Positions 32,367 through 42,500 of a stretch of 64,000 bases of DNA are shown piece by piece. This DNA comes from Arachis hypogaea (taxonomy: Eukaryota; Streptophyta; Magnoliopsida; Fabales; Fabaceae): assembly GCF_003086295.3 (NCBI RefSeq), contig NC_092051.1, positions 10,284,810-10,348,809 on the forward strand, given 5' to 3'. Position 1 is the stretch's first letter. Each line of letters opens with the position of its first letter. The position numbers were made by a program, and so were the translations under genes. The notes beneath the pieces are model-generated. The model did not search any database, had not been told where the DNA came from, and saw only the letters and a list, made by a program, of their open reading frames with translations.

Positions 32367-35300
32367 ATGGGAGACGATCCGGCGCGGTTATATCGCTTGG
32401 ACGGAGTCGCCCATATAGCTGGGGTCATCAACGAAGAGGTTAGTATGGAAATAACTTTGTTTTACCGGTACATGTGAGTTTGTGGTTTGGCATGCGAGTA
32501 AGATATTGGTTTAGTTGGTGGTTTATTTTAGTGGTTTATATTAGTGATTTCTGTAAATGGTTTATGTTAGTGGTTTTTGTAAGTGATTTATGTTGGTGGT
32601 TTATCTTAGTGGTTTATCTTAGTGGTTTATGTTAGTGGTTTATCTTAGTGGTTTAGGTATGTGGTTTATGTAAGCGGTTTACGTTAACGGTTTACGTTTG
32701 TGGTTTTTGTTAGCGGTTTATGTTGGTGGTTTATGTTAGTGGTTTATCTTAGTGGTTTATGTTAGTGGTTTATGTTAGTGGTTTATGTTAGTGGTTTATG
32801 TATGTGGTTTATGTATGTGGTTTATGTAAGCGGTTTACGTTAACGGTTTACGTTAGTGGTTTTTGTTAGTGGTTTATGTTGGTGGTTTATCTTAGTGGTT
32901 TATGTTAGTGGTTTATGTTAGTGGATTATGTTAGTGGTTTATGTATGTGGTTTATGTAAGCGGTTTACGTTAACGGTTTACGTTAGTGGTTTCTAGTAGT
33001 GGTTTATGTAGGCGGTTTAGTTGTGGTTTTATAATGTTAGATCTTTCATGTCAGTAGCCTATGGGGGTTTCTAATTTAAGTTTCTTATGCAAATGGTTCT
33101 CATTCTTGGTATTTTTAAGCGGCTATACATAGTAAGATTTTTTGGTTTATCAATTATCGTGTTGATTATGTTTGTCACCGGTAATTAAGCTGGTTCTAAG
33201 AATGCGGTTCATTTCTTCCGCAGCCTCAGCGATGCATCAGGAGCATGCGGCGGCAGCAGGGCATGGTCCTGGATGACAGATACGTTCCGTACCTGCAGAT
33301 GGCTGGTCTTTACCATCTTGCAAGGTTGAACGATAGATGGTTCCGGTTGGACGAGGCCCTTGTGAGTGCGTTTGTTGAGCGATGGCGTCCGGAGACTCAC
33401 ACGTTTCATATGCCGTTCGGAGAGTGCACTATCACACTGCAGGACGTGGCATACCAGCTGGGTTTGCCAGTGGACGGGCGTTACGTCAGCGGCTGCCTAT
33501 CAGAGTTCCATATATACATCGAGGGTGGCCGTCCAGCCTGGGTTTGGTTCGAGGAGTTGTTTAGAGTGGTACCTCCTCCTAGCCAGGTTCAGAAGTACGC
33601 GGTCAACTGCAGCTGGTTTCAGGAGACGTTTGGTGAGTGCCCGGAGGGAGCTGATGAGGATACTGTGCGTCGTTATGCCCGTGCGTACATCATGATGTTG
33701 TTGGGCACGCAGCTTTTTGCGGACAAGTCGGGTAACCGCGTTCACATCAGATGGCTTCCGTTTGTAGCTAGGCTGGAGGAGATGGGGACCTACAGCTGGG
33801 GTTCTGCAGCACTGGCATGGTTGTACCGGTGCATGTGCCGTGTGGCGAACAGAAATGTTATCAAGCTAGCGGGCCCACTTCAGCTACTTCAGTCATGGAT
33901 TTTCTGGCGATTTCCTCGGTTTAGGCCTGCAGGATTTGAGACGTTCAGCTGGCCACTGGCCTCGAGGTACTTCCCTAATCTTTGTCTATTTCAATTTACT
34001 ATTGGATACCCTAAGCACACATATAAGTAGCGGTAACACATGTGCATGTTGCAGGTGGTCAGGTTACATCCCTTCCAGTAGCGAGAAGGGTCCTAGAGTT
34101 CAGACGTGGAGGCTATGGATAGACCGGTTGCAGGATAGAGAGGTCAGTATGTAACTTAATAAGTTTTTTTATTTAACCACAATTTACGAGTTGGCATCAC
34201 GAGTTGCCCTGACATTGTATCGTTATGCGTGCAGTTTATCTGGATGCCGTACAGTAGCCCTGACGTACTTCAGGTCGTGCATCCCGAGGTTTTGGAGCCT
34301 CGGCATATGGTGCTGTGGCGGTCTGTTACATCGCTTATCTACTTTGCCGTCATAGAGTGACATCAGGTAGACAGAGTTCTTCCGCAGTTTGGAGGGGTGC
34401 AGCCCCGTCCACAGGCCGCCCTGAACATCGACTTTCTGATGTCGAAGGACGGCAGAGGCGGCGATCGATGGTTCCCGTCCCATTTGCAGAAGTGGCATCA
34501 GTATTGGGAGGACCGTACGGAGAGCGTGCTGAGATTCGATGTTGTTGCTGACCCTGGTCTGTCGCATCTGTTCTTGGATTGGTGGAGTCAGCACGGGAAG
34601 AGGTTTTTGTCTCCGGATCCGCAGTTGGGCGATCCGAGAGCCGCTGCTATTCCTGTTGAGGCCTCACAGCGGGGAGCTGGGCAAGTACCTGAGATGGATC
34701 GGCCTGACGACGTGCCGGATAGGAGGCGGGTTGATAGGAGAGCTCGCGTGGGCACACGTCGTAGCCAGCGTGACTGGGGTTGGCTTGAGCGTGCTATGGA
34801 GGCTGGCGACGAGGCCGGCCCCGCTAGGGGTCGACGACGACATCATCCTGGCAGAGGTAGAGGGCGTGCTGCGGTTCATGCCGCTGCACCTGACCCTCAG
34901 GACGATGACGATGATCAGCATGGGCCTGAGGGCGGGGATGGTGCAGGGGCGGCCTCAGTTGTTGGTGGTAGTACCCAGGATGGGGTTCACGGAGGTGAGT
35001 GGTATGGCTCCGGGATGGGTGACGGGGCTGAGCCTAGTGACGCTGGACTTGGGTCCGGTCCTTTTGGACATTACTTTGTTGGAGTACCCACCGACGACCA
35101 GCCTCAGCAGGACGGTACTCCATGGGTTATTCCCGGATCACAGTGGCAGGACTTCCTTGGGGCAGATACGCTCGATCCGGACTTCGGCAGTCCATGGTTT
35201 CTGGCGGAGATTTCGGCTATCATGCAGGAGGACGAGCCGGGCAGGAGGCGTCCTCAGACCCCTGCCACGCAGGCACCCTTAGATGTTGATCTGAACGAGC

Positions 35301-35539
35301 CTGCTACGACTCCTGTTGGTGACCAGTTTGCTTTGGGAGGTACCCCACATTCCGCTTACACCGCTGCATCACAGTCTGTCGCCGGGCCGTCTGTCGCACC
35401 ACTCCATTTTACGCCACCCGCACAGCCTACCCCGCATGAGGACGCAGATGAGATAGAGGATGAGGAGCCGTTCATCCGCAGAGGTCAGAGGCCACGGGTT
35501 CCCCGTCGTTGTGGGACAGGCTCCCACTTGTTTAGATGA
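32367..35539 (+). pseudogene. Plant mobile domain (MAIN/PP7-long-form-like) gene with a premature stop
   Basis: Four phase-compatible exons: 32367-32438, 33224-33966, 34055-34142 and 34235-35539. Exons 1-4 give the PMD core: LYRLDGVAHIAGV, then MAGLYHLARLNDRW, ALVSAFVERWRPETHTFHM, GECTITLQDVAYQLGLPVDG, AALAWLYRCMCR and LQLLQSWIFWRFPR, then WMPYSSPDV. Such proteins occur both as host silencing factors (MAIN, MAIL1) and inside plant TEs. In exon 4 a TGA at 34358-34360 interrupts the frame, which then stays open to 35539. The downstream part is Asp/Arg/Pro-rich and likely disordered. Without the stop the product would be about 735 residues. The stop may be a recent mutation, since no other lesion was seen. 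Confidence 0.85.
32513..33020 (+). repeat. Intronic 13-bp minisatellite with higher-order pattern
   Basis: Intron 1 of the MAIN-like gene (32439-33223) is largely built from a 13-bp unit GTGGTTTATGTTA and variants (CTTA, GCGGTTTACG, ACGGTTTACG). A longer pattern, ATGTGGTTTATGTAAGCGG then TTTACGTTAACGG, recurs near 32658, 32814 and 32946, indicating higher-order amplification. A 13-bp unit is not a multiple of three, consistent with intron location. Confidence 0.88.
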
Positions 35540-35868
35540 TTTACATGTCATGTATTTTGGACGTTAGGGTTCACTCATGTATTTTAGATGATTTACTTTA
35601 GAGCTATTTTTCCTTGTTGTATGCTCATCTTATTGTACTTAAAAATCTGTTATTTACCTTGTGGATTAGTGACTATGTATTATCATTGAATCATATGACA
35701 CTGTAGTTATCAACTTTTGTAGTCATGGGATTTCTAACCAAATTCAAATTCAGATGCAACTTTTTCATTACTAGAAGTTAAAAGGATAAACAGATAACAC
35801 AAATCATCTTCAATAACAAGTTACAGGAAAAATAAAATCAATAAACACTAACAATAACAAGATCGCTA
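35540..35868. other. Intergenic gap between the two convergent MULE genes
   Basis: About 330 bp separate the stop codons of the plus-strand MAIN-like gene and the minus-strand transposase. It holds the presumed 3' ends of both transcripts. No palindrome copies or other features were seen in it. Confidence 0.5.
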
Positions 35869-38493
35869 CTACTGGCCCCCCGTGTGAGACGGTCCTCCAA
35901 GCTGTGGGCAACTCCTGCGGGTGTGTCCGGGTTGGCGACAAAGGCCACACCTCTTTGGCCGATTCGGATCTGCCTCGTCCATGTTCGTCCGTATCCTAGT
36001 CGATCTCGGACGACCCTCTCTTGCCCGCCTCTTGGCAGGGTCCGGGATCACGGTTGGCCCGTCGTAAGGTGGCCAGAATCCCTCCGGTATCGGCGGTGTG
36101 AATCCCATCTGGTACACACGGAACACTGAACTAATCTGATACACGCTGTGAACATAAGAGGACCAGGTAACCCGTGAGTAGGCGCAGCATGCAAGTGCGT
36201 GCTGGCACGGGAAATGAAGTGCCTGGAAGTACCCGCAGTCACAGGTCCTGGATGCAAGCGATACTTTGTAGGTACCTAATGAGAAAGAGCCCGTCGGGGT
36301 GGTCTCGGCTACGGTGAACTCGAAGTTATCCCGGTCATACAAAGTCACCGTGAAGCACCTCGAATTCTTCAAGTTGGCCTCTATACACTTCACCAAGTAC
36401 TGACTGAATTGCTGTCCGGTTCCCATCTGGGCCTCAGCCTCTCTACCCTTGCGAACAAAGAGTTCCGCAAGCCTTCCATATGTTGCCTTCACCAAAGAGC
36501 AAACAGGGAGGTTTCTGACACCCTTTAGGATTGAGTTCACACACTCCGAGATATTCGTCGTCATGTGACCGAATCTCCGTCCCTCGTCACGATGCTGAGT
36601 CCATAAGGAATAATCAATCCGGTTCGCCCACTCACACATAGCCGGGTCTTCAGACCGAAGAATATCAAACCAGTAATCAAACTCAACCTCGGTCTTGGCA
36701 TATGCGGCATTCACTAGAAGCCTACGTGCATCCTTGCCCTTGAAGGTAAGGGCAAAATTAGCCGCTACGTGTCGAATGCAGAATGCACGGTATGCAGATG
36801 GAGGTAACCAACCCCCGTCCGGAGCCTCAAGCGCAGCCTTTATGCCGTTATGCCTGTCCGATATAACCAGAAGACCGGGCTGCGGTGTCACGTGCTGTCT
36901 AAGGTGGGAGAGAAAGAATGACCAAGACTCTGCATTCTCACCTTCTACTAGTGCGAATGCAACGGGTAGAATGTTGGAGTTCCCGTCCTGTGCAATCGCG
37001 ATGAGCAAAGTACCCCCGTACTTCCCATACAGATGGGTCCCATCAATGCTAACTAAAGGCTTGCAATGGCGAAATGCCTGGATGAGCGGTGGAAACGTCC
37101 AGAAAAGTCTGTGAAAAAAAGCTTGAGACTCGTCTACTTGTCCACTAACTCGAACGGGGCTCGTCCGTAGGATTGCAACAGTACCAGGCATCGTCAATTG
37201 GACTCCCAAAACCCACCTGGGGAGCTCGTTGTATGACTCATCCCAGTCACCATATACGAGGGCAATTGCCTTCTGCTTCGCCATCCAGACCCTCCTGTAA
37301 GTCGGCCTAAACCCGAAGTGTGCTGCCGTGGCATTTAGGAGCACCTTGATGCTGACGGATGCATCGGCCCTAACCATTGGCATAACGAACGCGGAAATCA
37401 CATGATAATCCAAGCTCCTGTGGTCACTCGAGATGGAGGTCGCAAGACAAGTGTGAGGTCCATTGTACCGCTTGACCTCCCAAATGCCCTTGCGCTTCCG
37501 CAGACTCAGTCGAATCAACCATGTGCACCCATTCCCAAACTCAGAACACTTGCCCACATAACGGCGATGATCAGACTCCACAACCTTGTACTGTACCCCT
37601 CGCCGGATGCTGTAAGTCTTCACACTTAACAGGGCCTCGTCTTTATCCTGAAATTGCTGACCAACCTGGAACTCTGTCAAACCAGCGGTCCCTTCAGCAT
37701 CTCTAGCTCCGAATCCAACAGAGTTCCCTGAAACACCCTCTTGCCTCATGGCATCTAGGTCCAAAGAGGAAAAATGTGGTGGATACTGCTGTGTGCCAGA
37801 ACTAGAACCACCGACTACCAAAGCAGGCTCAGTCGCTCCAACCTCGTCGCCGCTGTCATCCTCAATCATATCCGGCTCGACGTCGTCCTCCTCTACATCA
37901 CCCAACACTCCGTCACCGACGCCAACTGGTGGAACTCCCTGTAAAGCGTTCGGCAGAATATCAACTGATCCTACCACGTCGCCTACTCCATCATTCAGAT
38001 CAACAGCAAAAGACGGGGAGGCGACTGGTTCGACCGCTGGCTCGTACACAGGGACGGACGAAGAAGCAACGGCAGGCCTTGAACTCGAACCGGCTGCCGC
38101 TGCTTCAGTGGTGGCATTCCGGTTCGAACCCCCTGAGCTGGATACCACATCAACCAACTTTGCCAACAACTCTGGTGTCCTAACCTCGGGAAACTGCCTC
38201 CGACATAGAAACATGACTTGCAGGTCCTCATCACTACCAATCGTGAAGCAATCATACTTCACCGTATCCTGCAAGACAGTGATTGGAATGCGATAGAAAA
38301 ACTTCTTCACTCGCTTCGCACCTTCCAGACCGAGTTTCATCAGCACAGATCTAACAAGATCATCATAGCTCGTCGTTGGTTTCACGACGATACAGAGAGG
38401 ATCCTTATCTGTGAACTTCACACCGGAGCGAGTTTTTCTCTTAATGGATCCTCTATGGTGAACCAAAACCCCAAAACTCTCCTCACTAGCCAT
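35869..38493 (-). CDS. Mutator-like (MuDR-family) transposase, intact
   Basis: A single uninterrupted frame of 874 residues runs from ATG at 38493. The frame is open 13 codons further up, but that would place the start on the TATA box. N-terminal PB1-like region (about 10-95) and a Ser/Ala/acidic linker; MuDR DNA-binding region (about 275-350, with CTWLIRLS and HTCLA); MULE catalytic domain with Asp484 (SIDGTH), Asp546 (ISDRH), the FCIRH insertion, and Glu650 (TNISEC); SWIM zinc finger C751/C753/C763/H765; and a CCHC knuckle C849-C862 (CGLCRQPGH). All expected catalytic and metal residues are present. It would cut and rejoin the element's ends, probably guided by terminal and palindromic sequences. 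Activity is not shown. Confidence 0.93.
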   Translation of the reverse strand: MASEESFGVLVHHRGSIKRKTRSGVKFTDKDPLCIVVKPTTSYDDLVRSVLMKLGLEGAKRVKKFFYRIPITVLQDTVKYDCFTIGSDEDLQVMFLCRRQFPEVRTPELLAKLVDVVSSSGGSNRNATTEAAAAGSSSRPAVASSSVPVYEPAVEPVASPSFAVDLNDGVGDVVGSVDILPNALQGVPPVGVGDGVLGDVEEDDVEPDMIEDDSGDEVGATEPALVVGGSSSGTQQYPPHFSSLDLDAMRQEGVSGNSVGFGARDAEGTAGLTEFQVGQQFQDKDEALLSVKTYSIRRGVQYKVVESDHRRYVGKCSEFGNGCTWLIRLSLRKRKGIWEVKRYNGPHTCLATSISSDHRSLDYHVISAFVMPMVRADASVSIKVLLNATAAHFGFRPTYRRVWMAKQKAIALVYGDWDESYNELPRWVLGVQLTMPGTVAILRTSPVRVSGQVDESQAFFHRLFWTFPPLIQAFRHCKPLVSIDGTHLYGKYGGTLLIAIAQDGNSNILPVAFALVEGENAESWSFFLSHLRQHVTPQPGLLVISDRHNGIKAALEAPDGGWLPPSAYRAFCIRHVAANFALTFKGKDARRLLVNAAYAKTEVEFDYWFDILRSEDPAMCEWANRIDYSLWTQHRDEGRRFGHMTTNISECVNSILKGVRNLPVCSLVKATYGRLAELFVRKGREAEAQMGTGQQFSQYLVKCIEANLKNSRCFTVTLYDRDNFEFTVAETTPTGSFSLGTYKVSLASRTCDCGYFQALHFPCQHALACCAYSRVTWSSYVHSVYQISSVFRVYQMGFTPPIPEGFWPPYDGPTVIPDPAKRRAREGRPRSTRIRTNMDEADPNRPKRCGLCRQPGHTRRSCPQLGGPSHTGGQ

Positions 38494-38530
38494 ATTACAC
38501 CCTCTATGAGAGCAACTCACGTTTAGAACC

Positions 38531-38540
38531 ATATATATAC
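38531..38540 (-). promoter_or_regulatory. TATA box of the transposase gene
   Basis: On the minus strand GTATATATAT lies 38-47 bp before the proposed ATG. This implies a very short leader and supports choosing the ATG at 38493 over the upstream in-frame one at 38532. Confidence 0.5.
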
Positions 38541-38554
38541 TGCACTGTCTACCA

Positions 38555-38802
38555 CTAATTCGAACCGGACTGGTTTGAATTCAATTTGTGTAATTCGAAC
38601 CAGCCTGGTTCGAATTACTTGATGCAGCTTCTCCCTATATAATTCGAACCAGTGTGGTTCGAATTATGTGATACGTTTTCCTCCCAAGTAATTCGAACCA
38701 CCCTGGTTCGATTTACTTGAATGAATTTCCCTCTTCATAATTCGAACCACTCTGGTTCGAATTACTAATGAATTGAGTTCGAACCACACTGGTTCGAATT
38801 AT
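38555..38802. repeat. Right subterminal palindrome array of the MULE (6 copies)
   Basis: Six copies of the same palindrome as on the left (about 38556, 38591, 38640, 38690, 38738 and 38777), spaced 35-50 bp. Spacer sequences differ from those on the left, so the palindromes are conserved while their surroundings are not. Confidence 0.9.
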
Positions 38803-38897
38803 ATAAATATAGGGTTTGGCTCATTGCAGAAACGAATTTCAGTTTGGCTTATCTAAGTAATTTTCAACTTCCCTTGGTTTAATCTGGTTTTTTACCC

Positions 38898-39526
38898 TAA
38901 AAATAAGCTAAACAAAAGTACCCAAAGACCAAAATTGAATCTATTTTTAATCACCTACTGAATACTGTCCATGGATTTTTCTTTTCCTGTTTCGGTTTTG
39001 ATTACGATTCATTTGCCTCCGCTCAACCTCAATGATTCATCAAAGAGAACCCAATTAACAATCTTCGTAGTTCATCTCTCCATGGCCCCAACAAAGCAGA
39101 TTCAAATATCCTAAAGGAGATTATGAACAAAAATCAGAATCGGGTCAATAAAAGGTATAAGTAGAAAAATCTATCATGAATTCCACATTCAATTTATTAA
39201 AAACTTTTAGAGACACCGTCAGTTACCTTTCAATTTAACGAATGAAAGATCAAAGTAGGCCGAAACAAATGTGATCGACACTAAATTGAAAAACTATTAA
39301 TATTTGATTAACTGAAGCTCACTAACATGGTTCGGCTTTTTGAAAGCCCATGGAGGTTGACCATAGCACCCTCATCTTATTCCAGCACACCTTACAAAGG
39401 AAAATATAAGGATTGGCAAATGGCAACAGAGATTTTTGTTGTTTGTTGATGTGGTAGGTGGAGATTTTGGTAGGGATTTTAATCCACCCCTAAAAACGGT
39501 AGGTAGATATATTAATTAGGTTGTTA
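38898..39526 (+). repeat. Block C, second segment
   Basis: This continues block C from 31897 and corresponds to about 10251-10864 of block A and 15420-16082 of block B. It is interrupted at 39527, inside the ...GGTTGTTAACCATAA... of the other copies, and resumes at 43785. Confidence 0.85.
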
Positions 39527-42500
39527 GGGTATGTCTAAAACGAGCACAATAATTATGTGCTTATTAGATATGCCATATTTATATAGACCATTAGATTTGA
39601 TTAGATGAAAATCAAAGGCTAATATGAAAGAAGAGCATTGATGGACTCTAATAAATACAGAATATCCTAATACATAAATAAATGCTTTAAATGAAAATAC
39701 TTTAATATACAATATTTTTTTTTGGTGACTATACACAATACTTTAAAGAGTAACAGAATCTTTTATTCTTAAATAATTAAATATAAAACATATAAATACA
39801 AAAATATGAGTATTCTTTATTCAATAAGATTAATTATTATGCAAGAAATTTTTATGATATTAAAAAATTATATTAAAATAAAATTTTAAACTGTAACATA
39901 AAAATATAAAATAATTAAAATTTTATTTTATATTACTTGACAAATAATTAGATTATTATATTCAAAATTTATTAACTAACTAATTTTATTAAAGATATTA
40001 TTATATAATATAATTTTTCATCAAAATATTTTAAAAATATAATTATTTAAAATATTATATATAATACATGAAATTAACCTTTCTATTTTTTTCAATTTTT
40101 TTAAAACAGAATAAATAATATAATTCTAAAAACATGCCTTTCATATTACATATTTATTTTATTAATAAGATCTAAACTAATCAAACTTACGTAATTAAAA
40201 ATATAAAACATATAAATATAAAAAAATAAAAGTATTTTGAAAATATTATGTCATTTACACTAATTTTTCATATATATAAATTTGGGCAATTTACATAAAT
40301 AAATTATTTGTCTCTCAAATTTACGTAATTGCATTGTTTCAAATATGAATACGCAAATACATTATTTCATATATCTATAGAAACCGCGGCAGTAGTGGTT
40401 AATCGAAACACATAATCCGCTATACACAGCAGCGGATTACTTGCGAATGGGGAACACATAAACCGCTAGAGGCACATAATCCGCTAGAGGCTGTCGCAAT
40501 TTCTGTTTGTTGATGCTTTGGCCATAAACTGCTACTGCCAGTAGCGGTTTATGTGTATTAGGACACGTGTAAACCGCTGGAGGCGACATCAGTTTAGGTT
40601 GAGTATATATTTTTTGCAATCATATGATTTATATGGATAAAAAATGAAGTAATTTTTAAAGAAAAATATATACTTTAGTGATTTTTTTACTAAAAATAAA
40701 TTATTTTATCATTCATGAGTTTTAGAAGGGACGAAGATAAAAAAAATAAAAATTAGTCTTAGTTTATATATTTTAGTACTCTGTGAGTATTCACTATTTG
40801 ATTTGCTATTTAATCTCATTTTAATAATAAATATAAATAAAAAACTATTACATGCATATTTATATTTTTTATTTTATTCATCAAAATTATGATGCTATCA
40901 CTATTATTTATCCAATCAATCAACTATAAAATATAAATAATTTTTATTTTTTAAAATCCTAAAAAATATAAATGCAATGACCTTTTGAGTTATATGGCTA
41001 AGATTTAAAGATGATTTTTTAAATACATGTTAATTGGTAAAATTTATATTCTTATGAATTATTTTATAAATTAAAAAAAATAAAATTACTAACATCTATC
41101 AAAATAATTATACCTCCCTATCAACATAGATTATATAAAAATTTGTATTTTAAAATTTAAAATTAATTTTATTTTAATTTTTTAAATATTTAAATAAAAT
41201 ATAATTTTAACAAAAGAATTCTACAATTACAGAAAATATATATTATTTGGTCTTGGTTTATAAATTTTAAAAGAGATGAGAATAAAAAAAAAAAGTCTTG
41301 GTTTATATAATTTAATACTTTGAGTACTGTATTTTTTTATTTGTAATTTGGTTTCACTTTTAATAATAAATACAAATAAAAAATTTATTATATGCATATT
41401 TATATTTTTAAATTATACTGTGAAATTATAAATTAAATTTTTTTATTTATGATATTATTTAAATTGTATATATCATTAATTATTTGTTTTGTAATTATTT
41501 TTTTAAATAAATATTAGTTTTACTACTTGTTTTCATACTTAACGTAAATCGCTGCTTCCAACGGTTTATGCACGTGTCCCAATACATATAATTTACAAAC
41601 AAACAGAAATCGCGATAGTCTCTAGCGGTTTCTGTGCTGTTGGCTATAGCAGATGATGTGTTTCGGTAAACCACTACTGGCGGCAGCAGTTTCTATAAAT
41701 ATATGAAATAATGTATTTGCATCTTCATATTTTTTTTGGTGACTTTGCATCTTCATATTTGAAACAATACAATTGCGTACATTTGAGGGGGCAAACAATT
41801 TATTTATGTAAACTGCCCTATAAATTTGGTCGAGTTAGAGAATAAAAAATTTAACTAAAATAATAAAAAAATACTTGAAAATAATAAAAATAAAAAATGA
41901 TCTTATTATAAATATATAATTTTAAATATTTTATATATGAAACTTTAAATGTTAATTTTAATAAATAAAAAATATTTATTTTATTGTATTTATATATTAT
42001 ATATTTTTAAATACGTAAGCTTGATTAGTTTAGGTCTTACTAATATAAGTAAATATATAATGTGATAGACATGTATTTAGAATTATATTATTTTTATTTC
42101 ATTTTTCTAAAAAAATTGAAAAAAAATAAAAAAATTAATATTTTCATGTATTATATATAATGTTTTAAATAAATTATATTTTCAAAATATTTTAATGAAA
42201 AATTATTTTATATAATAATATCTTTAACAAAATTAGTTAATTAATAAATTTTTGAATATAATAATATAATTATTTGTCAAATAATATAAAATAAAATTTT
42301 AATTATTTTATATTTTTATGTTACAGTTTAAAATTTTATTTTAATATAATTTTTTAATATTATAAAAATTTATTGTATAATAATTAATTTTATTGAATAA
42401 AAAATATAAAAATACTCATATTTTTGTATTTATATATTTTAAATTTAATTATTTAAGAATAAAAGATTCTATTGTCATTTAAAGTATTGCGTATTAAAGT

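Larger units (their letters stand above)
31898..38897. mobile_element. 7,000-bp Mutator-like element with transposase and plant-mobile-domain gene
   Basis: A perfect 9-bp duplication TAAAAATAA flanks it at 31889-31897 and 38898-38906, and blocks A and B supply the empty site. The terminal inverted repeats start GGGCAAAACA and GGGTAAAAAA and align without gaps for 65 bp at about 70% identity. Both ends then carry arrays of a palindrome (AATTCGAACC...GGTTCGAATT). Inside are two convergent genes: a MAIN-like plant-mobile-domain gene on the plus strand with one premature stop, and an uninterrupted transposase on the minus strand. The layout echoes maize MuDR, with mudrA and mudrB convergent, but the second gene is a plant mobile domain. 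The element looks potentially autonomous for transposase. Confidence 0.93.

Noticed and set aside
34539..35282. Long overlapping open frame (247 codons) in another frame of the MAIN-like gene
   Set aside because: It overlaps the real frame in GC-rich DNA and has no recognisable domain. It is a shadow of base composition.
38494..38532. Upstream in-frame ATG of the transposase as start
   Set aside because: A TATA-like sequence lies at 38531-38540, directly at that ATG, so a transcript would start downstream. The ATG at 38493 gives the usual N-terminus.
38591..38802. GGTTCGAATT in the MULE palindromes as Pol III B boxes or tRNA relics
   Set aside because: The motif resembles a B box (GGTTCGANTCC) but lacks the closing CC. 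No A box, cloverleaf or terminator is arranged around it, and both halves of the palindrome are conserved equally.
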